Shown: positions 16,291-25,555, counted from the first letter of the stretch. The stretch is DNA of 64,000 nucleotides from DAIRDK01 sp035403225 (GCA_035403225.1 DAONET010000001.1:62001-126000); one strand, 5' to 3'. Notes: generated by a model from the letters alone, not told the origin. Translations and numbers: made by a program.

Positions 16291-16923
16291 ATGAGCCAGA
16301 CCATCGAAAAATATTTCCCGCAGATCACCCCTTTGCAGCAGCAGCAGTTTGATGCCCTGCCCGGCCTGTATTCCGAATGGAATGCAAAAATCAACGTGAT
16401 CTCCCGCCAGGACATCGGTCAACTGGAGATCCGGCATGTCCTGCATTCCCTGTCTATCGCCAACACCATCCGGTTTGCACCCGGGACCAGCATCCTGGAT
16501 ATCGGCACCGGTGGCGGCTTCCCCGGCATTCCTCTCGCGATCCTCTTCCCGGATGTCACCTTTGTGCTGGCCGACTCCATCGGAAAGAAGGTGCGCGTCG
16601 TGGAGGAAATCGCCCGCGCCCTCGCCCTTACCAATGTCAAAGCCATTCGGACACGCGTCGAGAACATGGAAGGCCGGTTCGATTTTATCACCGGGCGGGC
16701 CGTCGCTTCTCTCCCCGATTTCCTTCACTTTGCCGCAGGTCACCTCTCGAAAAAGTCATTCAACGACCTCCCCAACGGAATCCTTTATCTCAAAGGAGGT
16801 GAAATGGATGATGAGCTAAAACTGATCCGGGGGAAAGTAACTGTTTTCAATATATCCGACTGGTTTTCAGAACCTTTTTTTGAGACCAAGAAACTGATCT
16901 ACATCCAACCTTTCAAACTTTAA
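16291..16923 (+). CDS. rsmG: 16S rRNA (guanine-527-N7)-methyltransferase
   Basis: A 210-residue Rossmann-fold methyltransferase that makes m7G527 in 16S rRNA. The SAM-binding motif ILDIGTGGGFPGIPLAI is classic GidB/RsmG, followed by LADSIGKKVRVVEEIA and ITGRAVA. The ATG at 16291 is preferred over a TTG six bases earlier that lies in the terminator T-run. No obvious own promoter is seen between the bTHX hairpin and the start, so expression may depend on read-through. Loss of RsmG elsewhere gives low-level streptomycin resistance, a known property of the family. Confidence 0.95.
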   Translation: MSQTIEKYFPQITPLQQQQFDALPGLYSEWNAKINVISRQDIGQLEIRHVLHSLSIANTIRFAPGTSILDIGTGGGFPGIPLAILFPDVTFVLADSIGKKVRVVEEIARALALTNVKAIRTRVENMEGRFDFITGRAVASLPDFLHFAAGHLSKKSFNDLPNGILYLKGGEMDDELKLIRGKVTVFNISDWFSEPFFETKKLIYIQPFKL

Positions 16924-16987
16924 GAAAAAAGTTGTTACTTAGCTGAAATTTTTCATTTATTGCAACCAACAAAATCAATAGAAACTT

Positions 16988-19063
16988 ATGGCTGATCAGA
17001 AAAAATTTGTTCCGTTTGTCTCCGCGGAAACGAATATGAAAGAATTCACGCTCAAAGCCTTACTTATCGGTTTGGTCTTTGCCGTGGTTCTTGGAGCCGC
17101 AAACGCCTACCTGGGTCTGAAAGCAGGGATGACGATTGCCGCCACTTACCCGGCTGCTGTCCTGGGTATGGCAATGTTGCGTCTTCTGAAAGGAAATATC
17201 CTGGAAGAGAACCTAACCCGTACAGTCGGATCAATCGGAGAATCCGTAGCTGCCGGAGCCATTTTCACGCTCCCCGCCTTTTATATCTCCGGTATATGGC
17301 CCGATTTCCTCACCGCCGGGCATTACATTACCTCCTCGCTGATTCTTATTGCCGGGGGTATCCTGGGTATCATGTTCGTGGCATTACTGAGAAGGGTAAT
17401 GGTCGAAGACGCTGAGCTTCCTTTCCCTGAATCAGTGGCTGCTGCCGAAATTCACAAAGCCGGTCAGTCGGGATCAGGCGGATCAAAATTCCTGTTCTGG
17501 GCCATGGCCATGGGCGGATTGATCAAGATCCTCGGCGAATTGAGGCTTTTCAAATACCTGTGGGAAAAATTCGTCACTTTCGGACAACAAGTCATCTCCG
17601 GTACCATTTTCAAAGGACAGGGCGGTATGTTACTGAGCTCTCCGGGTGTTAGTCCCGCCTACATGGGAGTTGGTTACATCATCGGACCTAGACTGGGTGC
17701 GCTGAACTTCTCCGGCGGTTTGCTGGCCTGGGGTTTGCTGGCTCCCATGATCCTTTATTTCCTGGTTCCTAACCTCGACTTTGCCGCATGGGCTTCATTC
17801 CTGATGAGTAATGACGCCACGTTGACGCAGGAAGCTGCCATGGCAAAAGTCACCAACCCGATGTATCAGATCGACCAGGTGTGGCGTTATATCGTTCGCC
17901 CCATCGCCATTGGCGGGATGCTCGTGAGCGCTGCCTTCACCCTGTATAAGATGAGAAAGAGCCTCATCACGGGAGTCGGACGTTCTATTTCCGACGTGAA
18001 GAAAGCCGCCTCCGGCTCCACCTCTTCCATGCCCCGCACCGAAAAAGATATCAGTTTCTCCTGGATTATGGTCGGCATCCTGGCTGTTGCCATCATGACC
18101 TTCTCCATATCTTATTTCATCTTCGACGCCAGTATCATCATCTCGGTGGTAGCTGCGACCGTCATGATCGTCCTGGCCTTCTTCTTTGCTGCCGTTTCCG
18201 GGTACCTGGTGGGTATCATGGGATCGAGCAATAACCCCATCAGCGGGCTTACCCTCACTGCCTTGGTTGTGACGGCCCTGATCCTCGTCGGATTAGGCGT
18301 ACAGGGCAATGCAGGAGTTGCTACCGTCCTTGGTGTGGCTGCCATCGTTTGCGTGGCTGCTGCCGTTGCCGGTGAAATGCTGCAGGACCTCAAAGCCGGA
18401 CATATCCTCGGTGGTACTCCCTGGCGTATGCAGATCGGTGACATCATCGGTGTAATCCTCGCCGGCGCTGTCATGTTCGTCGTCCTCGCTTACCTGAACG
18501 AAGGCGATATCGCCAGTGGCAGGAACCTCGGTTACCAGGGCGGTTTCGGAAGCAAAAACCTTTCCGCTCCGCAAGCCGGTCTGATGGCCATCCTCTCCCG
18601 CGGTATCGTGGAAGGCGCTATGGCATGGCCGCTGATCATCACCGGTATGCTGATGGGCGTTGCGTTCATCCTCATGCAAATCAAGAGCCCGATGCTGGTA
18701 TCGGTTGGTATGTATCTCCCCATTGAAACCACCTTCGCCATCTTCGTCGGCGGTATCATCAAGGGCGGTGTTGATCACTTCAAAGAAAAGAGAAAACTGA
18801 ACGAGGCACAGAAAGTCAGGGTTGAAAATACCGGTGTCCTGCTTGCTTCCGGTCTTATTGCCGGTGAAGCACTGATGGGACTGCTGATCGCCATCCTTGC
18901 CGCCTTCGGCATCTTCCTCTATGACTACTTCTCCTTCTTCAAAAACCCGACGTTCCTGATCAGTCTTATCGTAATCGCACTGGTGGCCTATGTCCTCATC
19001 CGTGTGCCGTTGAAAGCAGCCGGCAAACCCGATGAACCCGCACCGCCTTCGGCAGGAATGTAA
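16988..19063 (+). CDS. OPT family oligopeptide transporter
   Basis: A 691-residue inner-membrane protein with some 14-16 hydrophobic helices, a member of the oligopeptide transporter superfamily that imports small peptides or metal chelates by proton symport. The N terminus has LGAANAYLGLKAGMTIAATYPAAVLGM, the hallmark region of the bacterial OPT branch, and a conserved LPFPESVAAAEI motif follows. Length fits the bacterial members (~620-700). It is followed after three bases by a PqqD-like gene and then by a PepD dipeptidase, so peptides are the likely substrate. An iron-siderophore substrate of the YSL type is less likely but not excluded. Confidence 0.92.
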   Translation: MADQKKFVPFVSAETNMKEFTLKALLIGLVFAVVLGAANAYLGLKAGMTIAATYPAAVLGMAMLRLLKGNILEENLTRTVGSIGESVAAGAIFTLPAFYISGIWPDFLTAGHYITSSLILIAGGILGIMFVALLRRVMVEDAELPFPESVAAAEIHKAGQSGSGGSKFLFWAMAMGGLIKILGELRLFKYLWEKFVTFGQQVISGTIFKGQGGMLLSSPGVSPAYMGVGYIIGPRLGALNFSGGLLAWGLLAPMILYFLVPNLDFAAWASFLMSNDATLTQEAAMAKVTNPMYQIDQVWRYIVRPIAIGGMLVSAAFTLYKMRKSLITGVGRSISDVKKAASGSTSSMPRTEKDISFSWIMVGILAVAIMTFSISYFIFDASIIISVVAATVMIVLAFFFAAVSGYLVGIMGSSNNPISGLTLTALVVTALILVGLGVQGNAGVATVLGVAAIVCVAAAVAGEMLQDLKAGHILGGTPWRMQIGDIIGVILAGAVMFVVLAYLNEGDIASGRNLGYQGGFGSKNLSAPQAGLMAILSRGIVEGAMAWPLIITGMLMGVAFILMQIKSPMLVSVGMYLPIETTFAIFVGGIIKGGVDHFKEKRKLNEAQKVRVENTGVLLASGLIAGEALMGLLIAILAAFGIFLYDYFSFFKNPTFLISLIVIALVAYVLIRVPLKAAGKPDEPAPPSAGM

Positions 19064-19066
19064 GGT

Positions 19067-19447
19067 ATGAAGCTGTCAGAACGTAAACGATTCCTTAAAA
19101 AGGCAAATACACTTGACCTTACCCCTTTGCGCCTTCTCGACCACACGGCCGGAGAAGGCGCAAAGGTTTCTTTATTGTTCCCCCGGTTCCAGGGGACCAT
19201 CTGGAAACCATTGCTCCAGAACAGTGTTCGGAGAAAATTTATCCCCATCAAACTGGATGAGTTCGGTTCAGCTGTCTGGCTGCTGATTGACGGCAACACC
19301 CCGGTAGGCGGTATCAGTCAGAAACTCTGCGAACTCTTCCCCGAAAAACTGGTTCCCGGAGAAGATACCGATGACCGGGTGGCCAAATTCATCTTCCTGC
19401 TGTACAACCAACGGTACATCTCCTTCAAAGAATTTCAGGAGAAATAA
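19067..19447 (+). CDS. PqqD family protein paired with the OPT transporter
   Basis: A 126-residue soluble protein. Residues ~55-125 resemble the PqqD fold: the IKLDEFGSAVWLLIDG segment, then GGISQKLCELF and FIFLLYNQRYI. PqqD proteins bind leader peptides of ribosomally made peptides and deliver them to modifying enzymes, but no radical-SAM enzyme or precursor peptide is present here. The gene starts three bases after the transporter stop, which argues for co-translation. A role in binding imported peptides or regulating the transporter is my inference. The N-terminal ~50 residues have no match I recognise. Confidence 0.78.
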   Translation: MKLSERKRFLKKANTLDLTPLRLLDHTAGEGAKVSLLFPRFQGTIWKPLLQNSVRRKFIPIKLDEFGSAVWLLIDGNTPVGGISQKLCELFPEKLVPGEDTDDRVAKFIFLLYNQRYISFKEFQEK

Positions 19448-19528
19448 ATAACCGGATGAATTTTCGTACCTTTATACCGTTGTGTCATCACACAAAATCG
19501 TTTTATATTACTTTTTAAGACTATTAAT

Positions 19529-20989
19529 ATGAGCAAAGACATTTTAAATCTTCAACCCGCATCGTTGTGGAAGAATTTCTACAGCCTGACCCAAATCCCC
19601 CGCCCTTCCAAGAAGGAAGAGAAAGTCAGGGATTTCATCGCTGATTTTGGCAAAAAACTGGGATTAGAAACCATCGTTGACGAAGTCGGCAACGTGATCA
19701 TCCGCAAACCGGCCACTCCCGGTATGGAAAACCGCAAAGGTGCCATCCTGCAGGGACATATCGACATGGTTCCTCAGAAGAACAGCGACGTTGTTCATGA
19801 TTTCGAAAAAGATCCCATCGACGCATGGGTGGATGGTGATTGGGTTAAAGCCCGCGGGACGACCCTCGGCGCCGACAATGGTATCGGAGCGGCCGCTGCC
19901 ATGGCCATTCTGGAATCCAAAGATATTCCTCACGGACCGGTAGAAGCTCTCTTCACCATTGATGAAGAAACGGGCATGACCGGAGCATTCGGACTGAAAG
20001 CCGGTATTCTCAAAGGCGACATTCTGATGAATATGGATTCGGAGACCGAAGGAGAACTTTACATCGGTTGCGCCGGCGGCACCAACGCCAATATTCGCTT
20101 TGCCTATTCAGAAGTACCCGTTCCTGCCGGCATGATCGCCTTCAAACTGAGTGTCACCGGCCTTAAAGGCGGACACAGTGGCGTGGATATCCCCCTTGAA
20201 AGAGGTAATTCCAACAAGATTCTGAACCGGTTCATGTGGCACGCTGAAAGGAAACACGGACTCAGACTGGCTTCCATCGATGGCGGCAGCCTTCGGAATG
20301 CCATACCGCGCGAATCCTTCGCTATCGTGGTCATCCCGGGAGACAAAAAAAGTGATTTCCTGAAATGTCTGGAAAAATTCCAGGGTATCGTGAAGAAAGA
20401 ACTCATGACGGTTGATCCTGAGTTGAAGGTCGAAGCGGTCGCCACCGACATGCCGAAAGCCCTGATTGACGAAGATACCCAAAAACGGTTTTTGAATGCC
20501 GTTTATGGCTGTCCCAATGGCGTCATGAGAATGAGCAACGATATGGCCGGACTGGTAGAAACGTCCACAAACCTGGCCATTATTAAATCGGAAAACGGGA
20601 ATATCCGTCTCCAGTGCCTGCTCCGCAGCTCTGTTGATTCAGCCAAATCAGACCTGGAACAGATGATGCAGTCGGTATTCGAACTGGCCGGCGCCGAAGT
20701 GATTTTTGATGGTCAGTACCCGGGCTGGAAACCGAATCCTGCTTCACCCATCCTGAAGACCATGCAGGAAATCTACCAGAAAAAATGGGGCAAGGTCCCC
20801 GAAATCCGCGCTATCCATGCAGGCCTTGAATGTGGCTTGATGGGAGGCGTTTACCCGAACTGGGATATGATCTCCTTCGGCCCGACTATCTGCAATCCCC
20901 ATTCTCCGGATGAAAGAGTCGGCATCGAATCTGTCCAAAAATTCTGGGATTTTCTTGTAGATACCCTGAAAAATTTCCCTCAAAAGTGA
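19529..20989 (+). CDS. pepD: Aminoacyl-histidine dipeptidase (Xaa-His dipeptidase, M20 family)
   Basis: A 486-residue cytoplasmic zinc aminopeptidase of the PepD/carnosinase branch. Metal and catalytic motifs are visible: QGHIDMVPQ, LGADNGIGAAAAMAI, the catalytic pair in TIDEETGMTGAFGL, and MDSETEGEL; GGHSGVDIPLERGN marks the lid/dimerisation domain. The length equals E. coli PepD (485). It lies 81 bases beyond the PqqD-like gene, with only a weak near-match promoter (TACCTTTA at 19467-19474) and a small hairpin between, so it may belong to the same transcription unit. With the OPT transporter it would complete a peptide uptake and hydrolysis route. Confidence 0.95.
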   Translation: MSKDILNLQPASLWKNFYSLTQIPRPSKKEEKVRDFIADFGKKLGLETIVDEVGNVIIRKPATPGMENRKGAILQGHIDMVPQKNSDVVHDFEKDPIDAWVDGDWVKARGTTLGADNGIGAAAAMAILESKDIPHGPVEALFTIDEETGMTGAFGLKAGILKGDILMNMDSETEGELYIGCAGGTNANIRFAYSEVPVPAGMIAFKLSVTGLKGGHSGVDIPLERGNSNKILNRFMWHAERKHGLRLASIDGGSLRNAIPRESFAIVVIPGDKKSDFLKCLEKFQGIVKKELMTVDPELKVEAVATDMPKALIDEDTQKRFLNAVYGCPNGVMRMSNDMAGLVETSTNLAIIKSENGNIRLQCLLRSSVDSAKSDLEQMMQSVFELAGAEVIFDGQYPGWKPNPASPILKTMQEIYQKKWGKVPEIRAIHAGLECGLMGGVYPNWDMISFGPTICNPHSPDERVGIESVQKFWDFLVDTLKNFPQK

Positions 20990-21025
20990 TTCTTTGCAGA
21001 GAAAATCGGTTCAGATAAATCCTTT

Positions 21026-21056
21026 TTTGCTTTTTTAAAAATAATTAGTACTTTTG
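21026..21056 (+). promoter_or_regulatory. Complete Bacteroidetes promoter for rpmH
   Basis: TTTG at 21026-21029, a 19-base spacer and TACTTTTG at 21049-21056 match the TTTG/TAnnTTTG promoter consensus in both boxes. The rpmH ATG is 19 bases downstream. Confidence 0.8.
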
Positions 21057-21075
21057 CAACCCAAAATTCACGATA

Positions 21076-21237
21076 ATGACAAAGAGAACGTTTCAGCCAT
21101 CAAACCGAAAAAGAAAAAACAAGCATGGTTTCCGTGAACGGATGGCGACTGCCAACGGGCGTAAAGTATTGGCTTCGAGAAGAGCAAAAGGAAGAAAAAA
21201 GCTAACCGTTTCGGACGAACAGATGGATACCAAATAA
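21076..21237 (+). CDS. rpmH: 50S ribosomal protein bL34
   Basis: A 53-residue protein, MTKRTFQPSNRKRKNKHGF at the start and VLASRRAKGRKKLTV near the end, which is unmistakably bL34 of the large subunit. The C-terminal SDEQMDTK extension is a few residues longer than E. coli L34 (46 residues), as is common in Bacteroidetes. It is monocistronic, with a complete promoter and its own terminator. The classical neighbours rnpA, yidC and dnaA are not adjacent, so this is not the usual origin-proximal rpmH cluster. Confidence 0.97.
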   Translation: MTKRTFQPSNRKRKNKHGFRERMATANGRKVLASRRAKGRKKLTVSDEQMDTK

Positions 21238-21286
21238 TTTCGACGTCTGAACGGATGGCAATATCCATTTTTTAAGCAATTTTGTA

Positions 21287-21319
21287 AAGAAAAGAAGATA
21301 CACAATATCTTCTTTTCTT
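21287..21319 (+). terminator. AT-rich terminator hairpin of rpmH
   Basis: A perfect 14-bp stem AAGAAAAGAAGATA / TATCTTCTTTTCTT with loop CACAA, followed by GTTTTA. The left arm is all purine except one T. It ends 31 bases before the yfhO-like ATG and excludes a TTG start at 21318. Confidence 0.75.
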
Positions 21320-21350
21320 GTTTTACGAAATGTCCATTCAAAACCGAACC

Positions 21351-23798
21351 ATGAAAAACCTGTCCTTTAAAAAGTGCCTTCCTTACCTGGCAGCGATTGT
21401 GATCTTCCTGGTCATAACCATCGTATATCTGTCTCCCTTGCTCGAAGGCAAGCAGATATTGCAAAGCGATATCATGAATTTCAAGGGGATGTCGAAAGAG
21501 ATTCAGGATTTCAGGCAAAATACGGGCCAGGAACCACTCTGGACCAACTCTATGTTCGGCGGCATGCCCTCCTACCAGATCTCTACCAGTTACCAGGGCA
21601 ACAAGATTGGATTTCTTGAAAAAGTGATGACCCTGGGACTTCCTCATCCGGCTAATATCCTGTTTCTTTATTTCGCCGGTTTTTTCATTCTTCTCCTGGT
21701 AATGGGCGTGAATCCCTGGCTGGCCATCGCCGGTTCGATCGGGTTTGCCTTTTCGTCGTACTTCTTCATCATCATCGACGCCGGGCATAATTCCAAGGCA
21801 TTTGCCATCGGGTTCATCGCGCCGGTCATAGCCGGCATCATTCTCACCATGCGAAAAAAATACCTGTGGGGAGGATTGCTGACCGCCATATTCCTTTCGC
21901 TCGAAATAAAGATGAACCACCCCCAGATCACCTACTACCTCCTGATGATCGTGCTGGTGTACGGCATCTTTACATTGATTGACGCCTTACGGAATAAATG
22001 GTTTAAACCGTTCCTGACCGCTTTGGGGGTACTGTGTGTGGCAGCCATTCTGGCCGTGGCCACCAATATTACAAGTCTCTGGGCCACGTGGGAATATGGA
22101 AAATACACGATCCGCGCCAAGTCGGAACTCACCGACGACCAGCACAACAAAACCAGCGGACTGGATAAAGATTATGTGACAGGCTGGAGTTACGGCATCG
22201 GAGAAACCATGACCTTGCTGATCCCGGATTTTTACGGCGGATCGAGCAGCGCGAAAGTCGGGCAGCATTCAGCCATCGTCAAAGCGATGGAACAGAACAA
22301 CATCCCGAAAGAAACCATCGACAGTTTCACCAGTCAACCGCTGCCGTTCCTTTACTGGGGAGGTCAACCATTTACTTCCGGACCTGTTTACGTGGGCGCC
22401 ATTATTGTTTTCCTGTTTTTCCTGGGACTGTTTATCGTCAGAGGTCCGACCAAATGGTGGCTTCTTACCGTCACAATTCTTTCCATCGTTCTGGCCTGGG
22501 GGCATAATTTCATGGCGGTGACTGATTTCTTCCTTACTTACATCCCCGGGTACAACAAATTCCGGGCGGTAACCATGATCCTGGTCATCGCCGAATTTGC
22601 CATGCCATTGCTCGGGATCCTGGCCCTGAAAGAGTTTTTCAACGAGAACGCCGATCGCAAAATTCTGATGCGCGGAGTGAAATATGCTGCCGGAATCACC
22701 GGTATCCTGGCGCTGGTTTTTGCCGTCATACCGGGAGCTTTCCTCTCGTTCAACGGGCCCAACGACGCACGCTTTGCCCAACAGCTTCCCGACTGGCTTA
22801 TGCAAGGTATTCATGACGAACGCCTGCGGCTGGTCAAGCTGGACGCCCTCCGTTCGCTGGTGTTCATCCTTCTGGCCGCGGGGACCCTGCTCCTTTTCTA
22901 TTATAACAAGCTGAAGAAAGGTTACGTGATCGCCATGCTGACCATCTTCCTGCTGGCGGATATGTACACCATCGACCGCCGTTACCTCAACGATGATAAC
23001 TTTACCTCAAAGACCAAAGTCGATAAGCCCTTCACACCATCACCGGCCGACGAGTTGATCCTGAAAGATAAAGATCCGGATTTCAGGGTATTCAACCTCA
23101 CCGTCAATCCTTTTATGGATGCCAGCACCTCCTATTTCCATAAATCCATCGGAGGCTATCATGGTGCCAAACTGAGAAGGTATCAGGAACTTATCGATAA
23201 GCAGATCTCGAAGAACAACATGGCTGTTCTTAACATGTTGAACACCAAATACTTCATTGTTCCCGGAGAAAACCAGGTTCCGACCGTTCAGGTAAATGTA
23301 GGAGCCCTCGGCAATGCATGGTTTGTTACTCATTATCAATTAGTTGACAATGCCGATCAGGAGATCAGTGCCATGGATCACTTTAACCCTGCCGACACAG
23401 CGATCATTGACAAAAAGTTCGCTTCTCTGCTTTCGGGATATCAGGGCGGAAGAGACAGTCTTGACGAGATCACCCTCACCAAGTACCAGCCCAATCATCT
23501 CTGGTACAAGTACAAAGCCACCGGGAAAAGCCTGGCTGTATTCTCCGAGATCTATTATCCCAAAGGTTGGAACGCCTATGTTGACGGAACCCTGACGCCT
23601 CATTTCCGTGCCAATTACGTTCTCAGGGCTATGGTTCTGCCTGCCGGGCAGCATGAGCTCGAATTCCGCTTTGAGCCTGCCGTGTATAAAGTAGGTGAAA
23701 AGATATCACTGGCATCTTCCATCCTTCTTTGGGTGTTAGTGGCCGGCGCCGGGTGTTATGAGCTGTTCAGGGCGATGAAGGCGAGAAAGAAAGAATGA
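21351..23798 (+). CDS. YfhO family membrane protein
   Basis: An 815-residue polytopic membrane protein with about twelve N-terminal transmembrane helices and a C-terminal extracytoplasmic domain (from ~residue 545) ending in a further helix. Family traits include YLSPLLEGKQILQSDI near the N terminus, a loop with TNSMFGGMPSYQ, and IGGYHGAKLRRYQELID followed by NMLNTKYFIV. YfhO proteins are GT-C-like, and the Gram-positive members add sugars to lipoteichoic acid or polysaccharide. I use the ATG at 21351; one at 21330 is possible. The stop overlaps the next glycosyltransferase gene by four bases, so they work as a pair in surface-glycan synthesis. Confidence 0.88.
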   Translation: MKNLSFKKCLPYLAAIVIFLVITIVYLSPLLEGKQILQSDIMNFKGMSKEIQDFRQNTGQEPLWTNSMFGGMPSYQISTSYQGNKIGFLEKVMTLGLPHPANILFLYFAGFFILLLVMGVNPWLAIAGSIGFAFSSYFFIIIDAGHNSKAFAIGFIAPVIAGIILTMRKKYLWGGLLTAIFLSLEIKMNHPQITYYLLMIVLVYGIFTLIDALRNKWFKPFLTALGVLCVAAILAVATNITSLWATWEYGKYTIRAKSELTDDQHNKTSGLDKDYVTGWSYGIGETMTLLIPDFYGGSSSAKVGQHSAIVKAMEQNNIPKETIDSFTSQPLPFLYWGGQPFTSGPVYVGAIIVFLFFLGLFIVRGPTKWWLLTVTILSIVLAWGHNFMAVTDFFLTYIPGYNKFRAVTMILVIAEFAMPLLGILALKEFFNENADRKILMRGVKYAAGITGILALVFAVIPGAFLSFNGPNDARFAQQLPDWLMQGIHDERLRLVKLDALRSLVFILLAAGTLLLFYYNKLKKGYVIAMLTIFLLADMYTIDRRYLNDDNFTSKTKVDKPFTPSPADELILKDKDPDFRVFNLTVNPFMDASTSYFHKSIGGYHGAKLRRYQELIDKQISKNNMAVLNMLNTKYFIVPGENQVPTVQVNVGALGNAWFVTHYQLVDNADQEISAMDHFNPADTAIIDKKFASLLSGYQGGRDSLDEITLTKYQPNHLWYKYKATGKSLAVFSEIYYPKGWNAYVDGTLTPHFRANYVLRAMVLPAGQHELEFRFEPAVYKVGEKISLASSILLWVLVAGAGCYELFRAMKARKKE

Positions 23799-25096
23799 AA
23801 AAAGCGCTGATTATCACCTATTACTGGCCTCCCAGCGGGGGTGCCGGCGTTCAGCGTTGGCTGAAATTCGTTAAATATTTCCGTGATTTCGGTTGGGAAC
23901 CGGTGATTTATACCCCTGAGAATCCGGAATATCCCGAATCGGATTCCTCCCTGGAAAAAGACATTCCACGTGACCTTGAAGTAATCAAACGTCCTATCTG
24001 GGAGCCTTATAACCTGTATAAAAAGTTTTTAGGCAGAAATAAAGAGGACAAGATCAATGCGGCCTTCACTTCCGAGAAAAAGCAGAATTCGATGCTGGAA
24101 GGCATTTCGGTGTGGATACGGGGGAACTTCTTCATCCCCGATGCCCGGAGATTCTGGATCAGGCCATCGGTGAAGTTTTTACGGAACTACCTGTCGGCTC
24201 ACCCTGTTGATGCGATCATTTCAACCGGACCTCCGCACTCCATGCATCTTATCGCCTCACAGCTTTCTGCGGAGTTGAAGTTGCCGTGGCTGGCCGATTT
24301 CAGAGATCCATGGACAAACATTGATTTTTACAAAGACCTGAAGTTATCCTTTCTCTCGGACCATAAACACCGGAGGCTGGAGAAAAAAGTACTTACCAAA
24401 GCCACCCGGGTTACCGTGATCGGCCAGGGGATGGCCAAAGATTTCGATAAAATCGTTCCGAGGACGTACGATGTCATCACCAATGGTTTTGATCCGGATG
24501 ATATTGCCCCGGCAGACGGGTCAGTTCCCGACAAAAAATTTTCCATCGCTCATATCGGTACTCTTTCCGGTTCCAGAAACCCGGTGTCGTTATGGGCTGC
24601 CCTGAAAGAATTGGTTCATGAGATCCCCTCTCTTGCTGCTGATCTGGAGATAAAACTAGTGGGGAAGGTGGATTTTTCCGTTCTCCGGTCAGCAGAAGAG
24701 TCGGGTCTCAGCAGGTACCTCTCCAGGATCCCTTATCTTCCGCACAACGAAGTAGTCATTTGCCAACAGCAGTCGCAGGTGCTGCTTCTTATCATCAACA
24801 ATACGCCCAATGCGGGCATGATCCTTACCGGAAAGTTTTTCGAATACCTGGCAGCCGGGAGACCGATTTTATGTCTCGGTCCTGAAAACGGTGATGCAGC
24901 AACGATCCTGCGCGAGACCGGCGCGGGGTTGATCGCCGGGTTTGGGGATGTCAACACGATGAAGCAAAACGTTCTCCGTCTTTATCAACAATATAAAGAG
25001 GGCATCTCCCTCCAGCGGAATCCTGCCATTGACCGTTATTCCCGTAAGGAACTTACCCGGCAGATGACCGATATCCTGGCAGAGATATCGCGTTAA
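23795..25096 (+). CDS. Glycosyltransferase family 4-like protein
   Basis: A 433-residue GT-B fold enzyme. It starts LIITYYWPPSGGAGVQRWLKF, the Gly-rich acceptor-domain loop of this Bacteroidetes subgroup, has LADFRDPW and a donor domain with IAHIGTLSGSRNP, and ends with a GKFFEYLAAGRPILCLGP motif, where the conserved glutamate of the E-x7-E type region binds the nucleotide sugar. It is presumably cytoplasmic or peripheral and transfers a sugar in polysaccharide or lipid-linked glycan synthesis. The ATGA overlap with the YfhO gene indicates translational coupling. The sugar is unknown. Confidence 0.9.
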   Translation: MKKALIITYYWPPSGGAGVQRWLKFVKYFRDFGWEPVIYTPENPEYPESDSSLEKDIPRDLEVIKRPIWEPYNLYKKFLGRNKEDKINAAFTSEKKQNSMLEGISVWIRGNFFIPDARRFWIRPSVKFLRNYLSAHPVDAIISTGPPHSMHLIASQLSAELKLPWLADFRDPWTNIDFYKDLKLSFLSDHKHRRLEKKVLTKATRVTVIGQGMAKDFDKIVPRTYDVITNGFDPDDIAPADGSVPDKKFSIAHIGTLSGSRNPVSLWAALKELVHEIPSLAADLEIKLVGKVDFSVLRSAEESGLSRYLSRIPYLPHNEVVICQQQSQVLLLIINNTPNAGMILTGKFFEYLAAGRPILCLGPENGDAATILRETGAGLIAGFGDVNTMKQNVLRLYQQYKEGISLQRNPAIDRYSRKELTRQMTDILAEISR

Positions 25097-25150
25097 GGGA
25101 AAACACGCGTGAAAAACGAGCCTGTCGGACATTATTGAGTTGATTCTTTC

Positions 25151-25158
25151 TATCTTTG
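25151..25158 (+). promoter_or_regulatory. -7 promoter element for rnpB
   Basis: TATCTTTG ending four bases before the predicted 5' end of RNase P RNA, which is the expected distance from this element to a transcription start. Confidence 0.75.
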
Positions 25159-25162
25159 CCAT

Positions 25163-25555
25163 GCAACAGTTTGTTCTGTCGTTCCGGCAGTGATGCCGGG
25201 AAGGAAAGTCGGGACAACAAAGAGCGCCATGCTTCCTAACGGGAAGGTTCTGCGGATATAAAGGCCGCGGAAACAGATAGTGCCACAGAAAACAACCGCC
25301 CCGGGCGACCGGGGTAAGGGTGAAAACGCGGTGTAAGAGACCACGGGGCCTGCTGGTGACAGCCGGTCGGGGTAAACCTCATGGGTTGAAAGACCAAGTA
25401 TATTCCGGACTCTTCGGAGCCGGGTTGCTCGCCCGGTCCCCGCAAGGGGAGCCGGAAGGGGTAGGTCGCTAAAGCCGTCTGGTGACAGCCGGTGCAGATA
25501 AATGACAGAAGTCCCGGCTCGCCGGGAAACAGGATCCTGCTTACAGAACTGTTGC
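25163..25555 (+). ncRNA. rnpB: RNase P RNA, bacterial type A
   Basis: The catalytic RNA of RNase P, which trims tRNA 5' leaders. The ends pair as helix P1: GCAACAGTT at 25163-25171 with AACTGTTGC at 25547-25555. Conserved regions are recognisable in order: GGAAAGTCGGGAC (5' half of P4, near 25200), AGGGTGAAAACGCGG, the AGATAAATGAC block near 25495 and ATCCTGCTTA (3' half of P4, near 25534). P4 forms as AAG-U-CGGGA with TCCTG-CTT, keeping the universal bulged U. A T-run follows the 3' end. About 393 nt, and no protein-coding frame here is credible. Confidence 0.93.

Noticed and set aside
19067..19447. A RiPP biosynthesis cluster suggested by the PqqD-like gene
   Set aside because: No radical-SAM enzyme, leader-like short peptide or dedicated protease is found on either side; only transporter and dipeptidase.
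19467..19474. TACCTTTA as a promoter element for pepD
   Set aside because: One base off the -7 consensus and no -33 box; kept only as a remark in the pepD entry.
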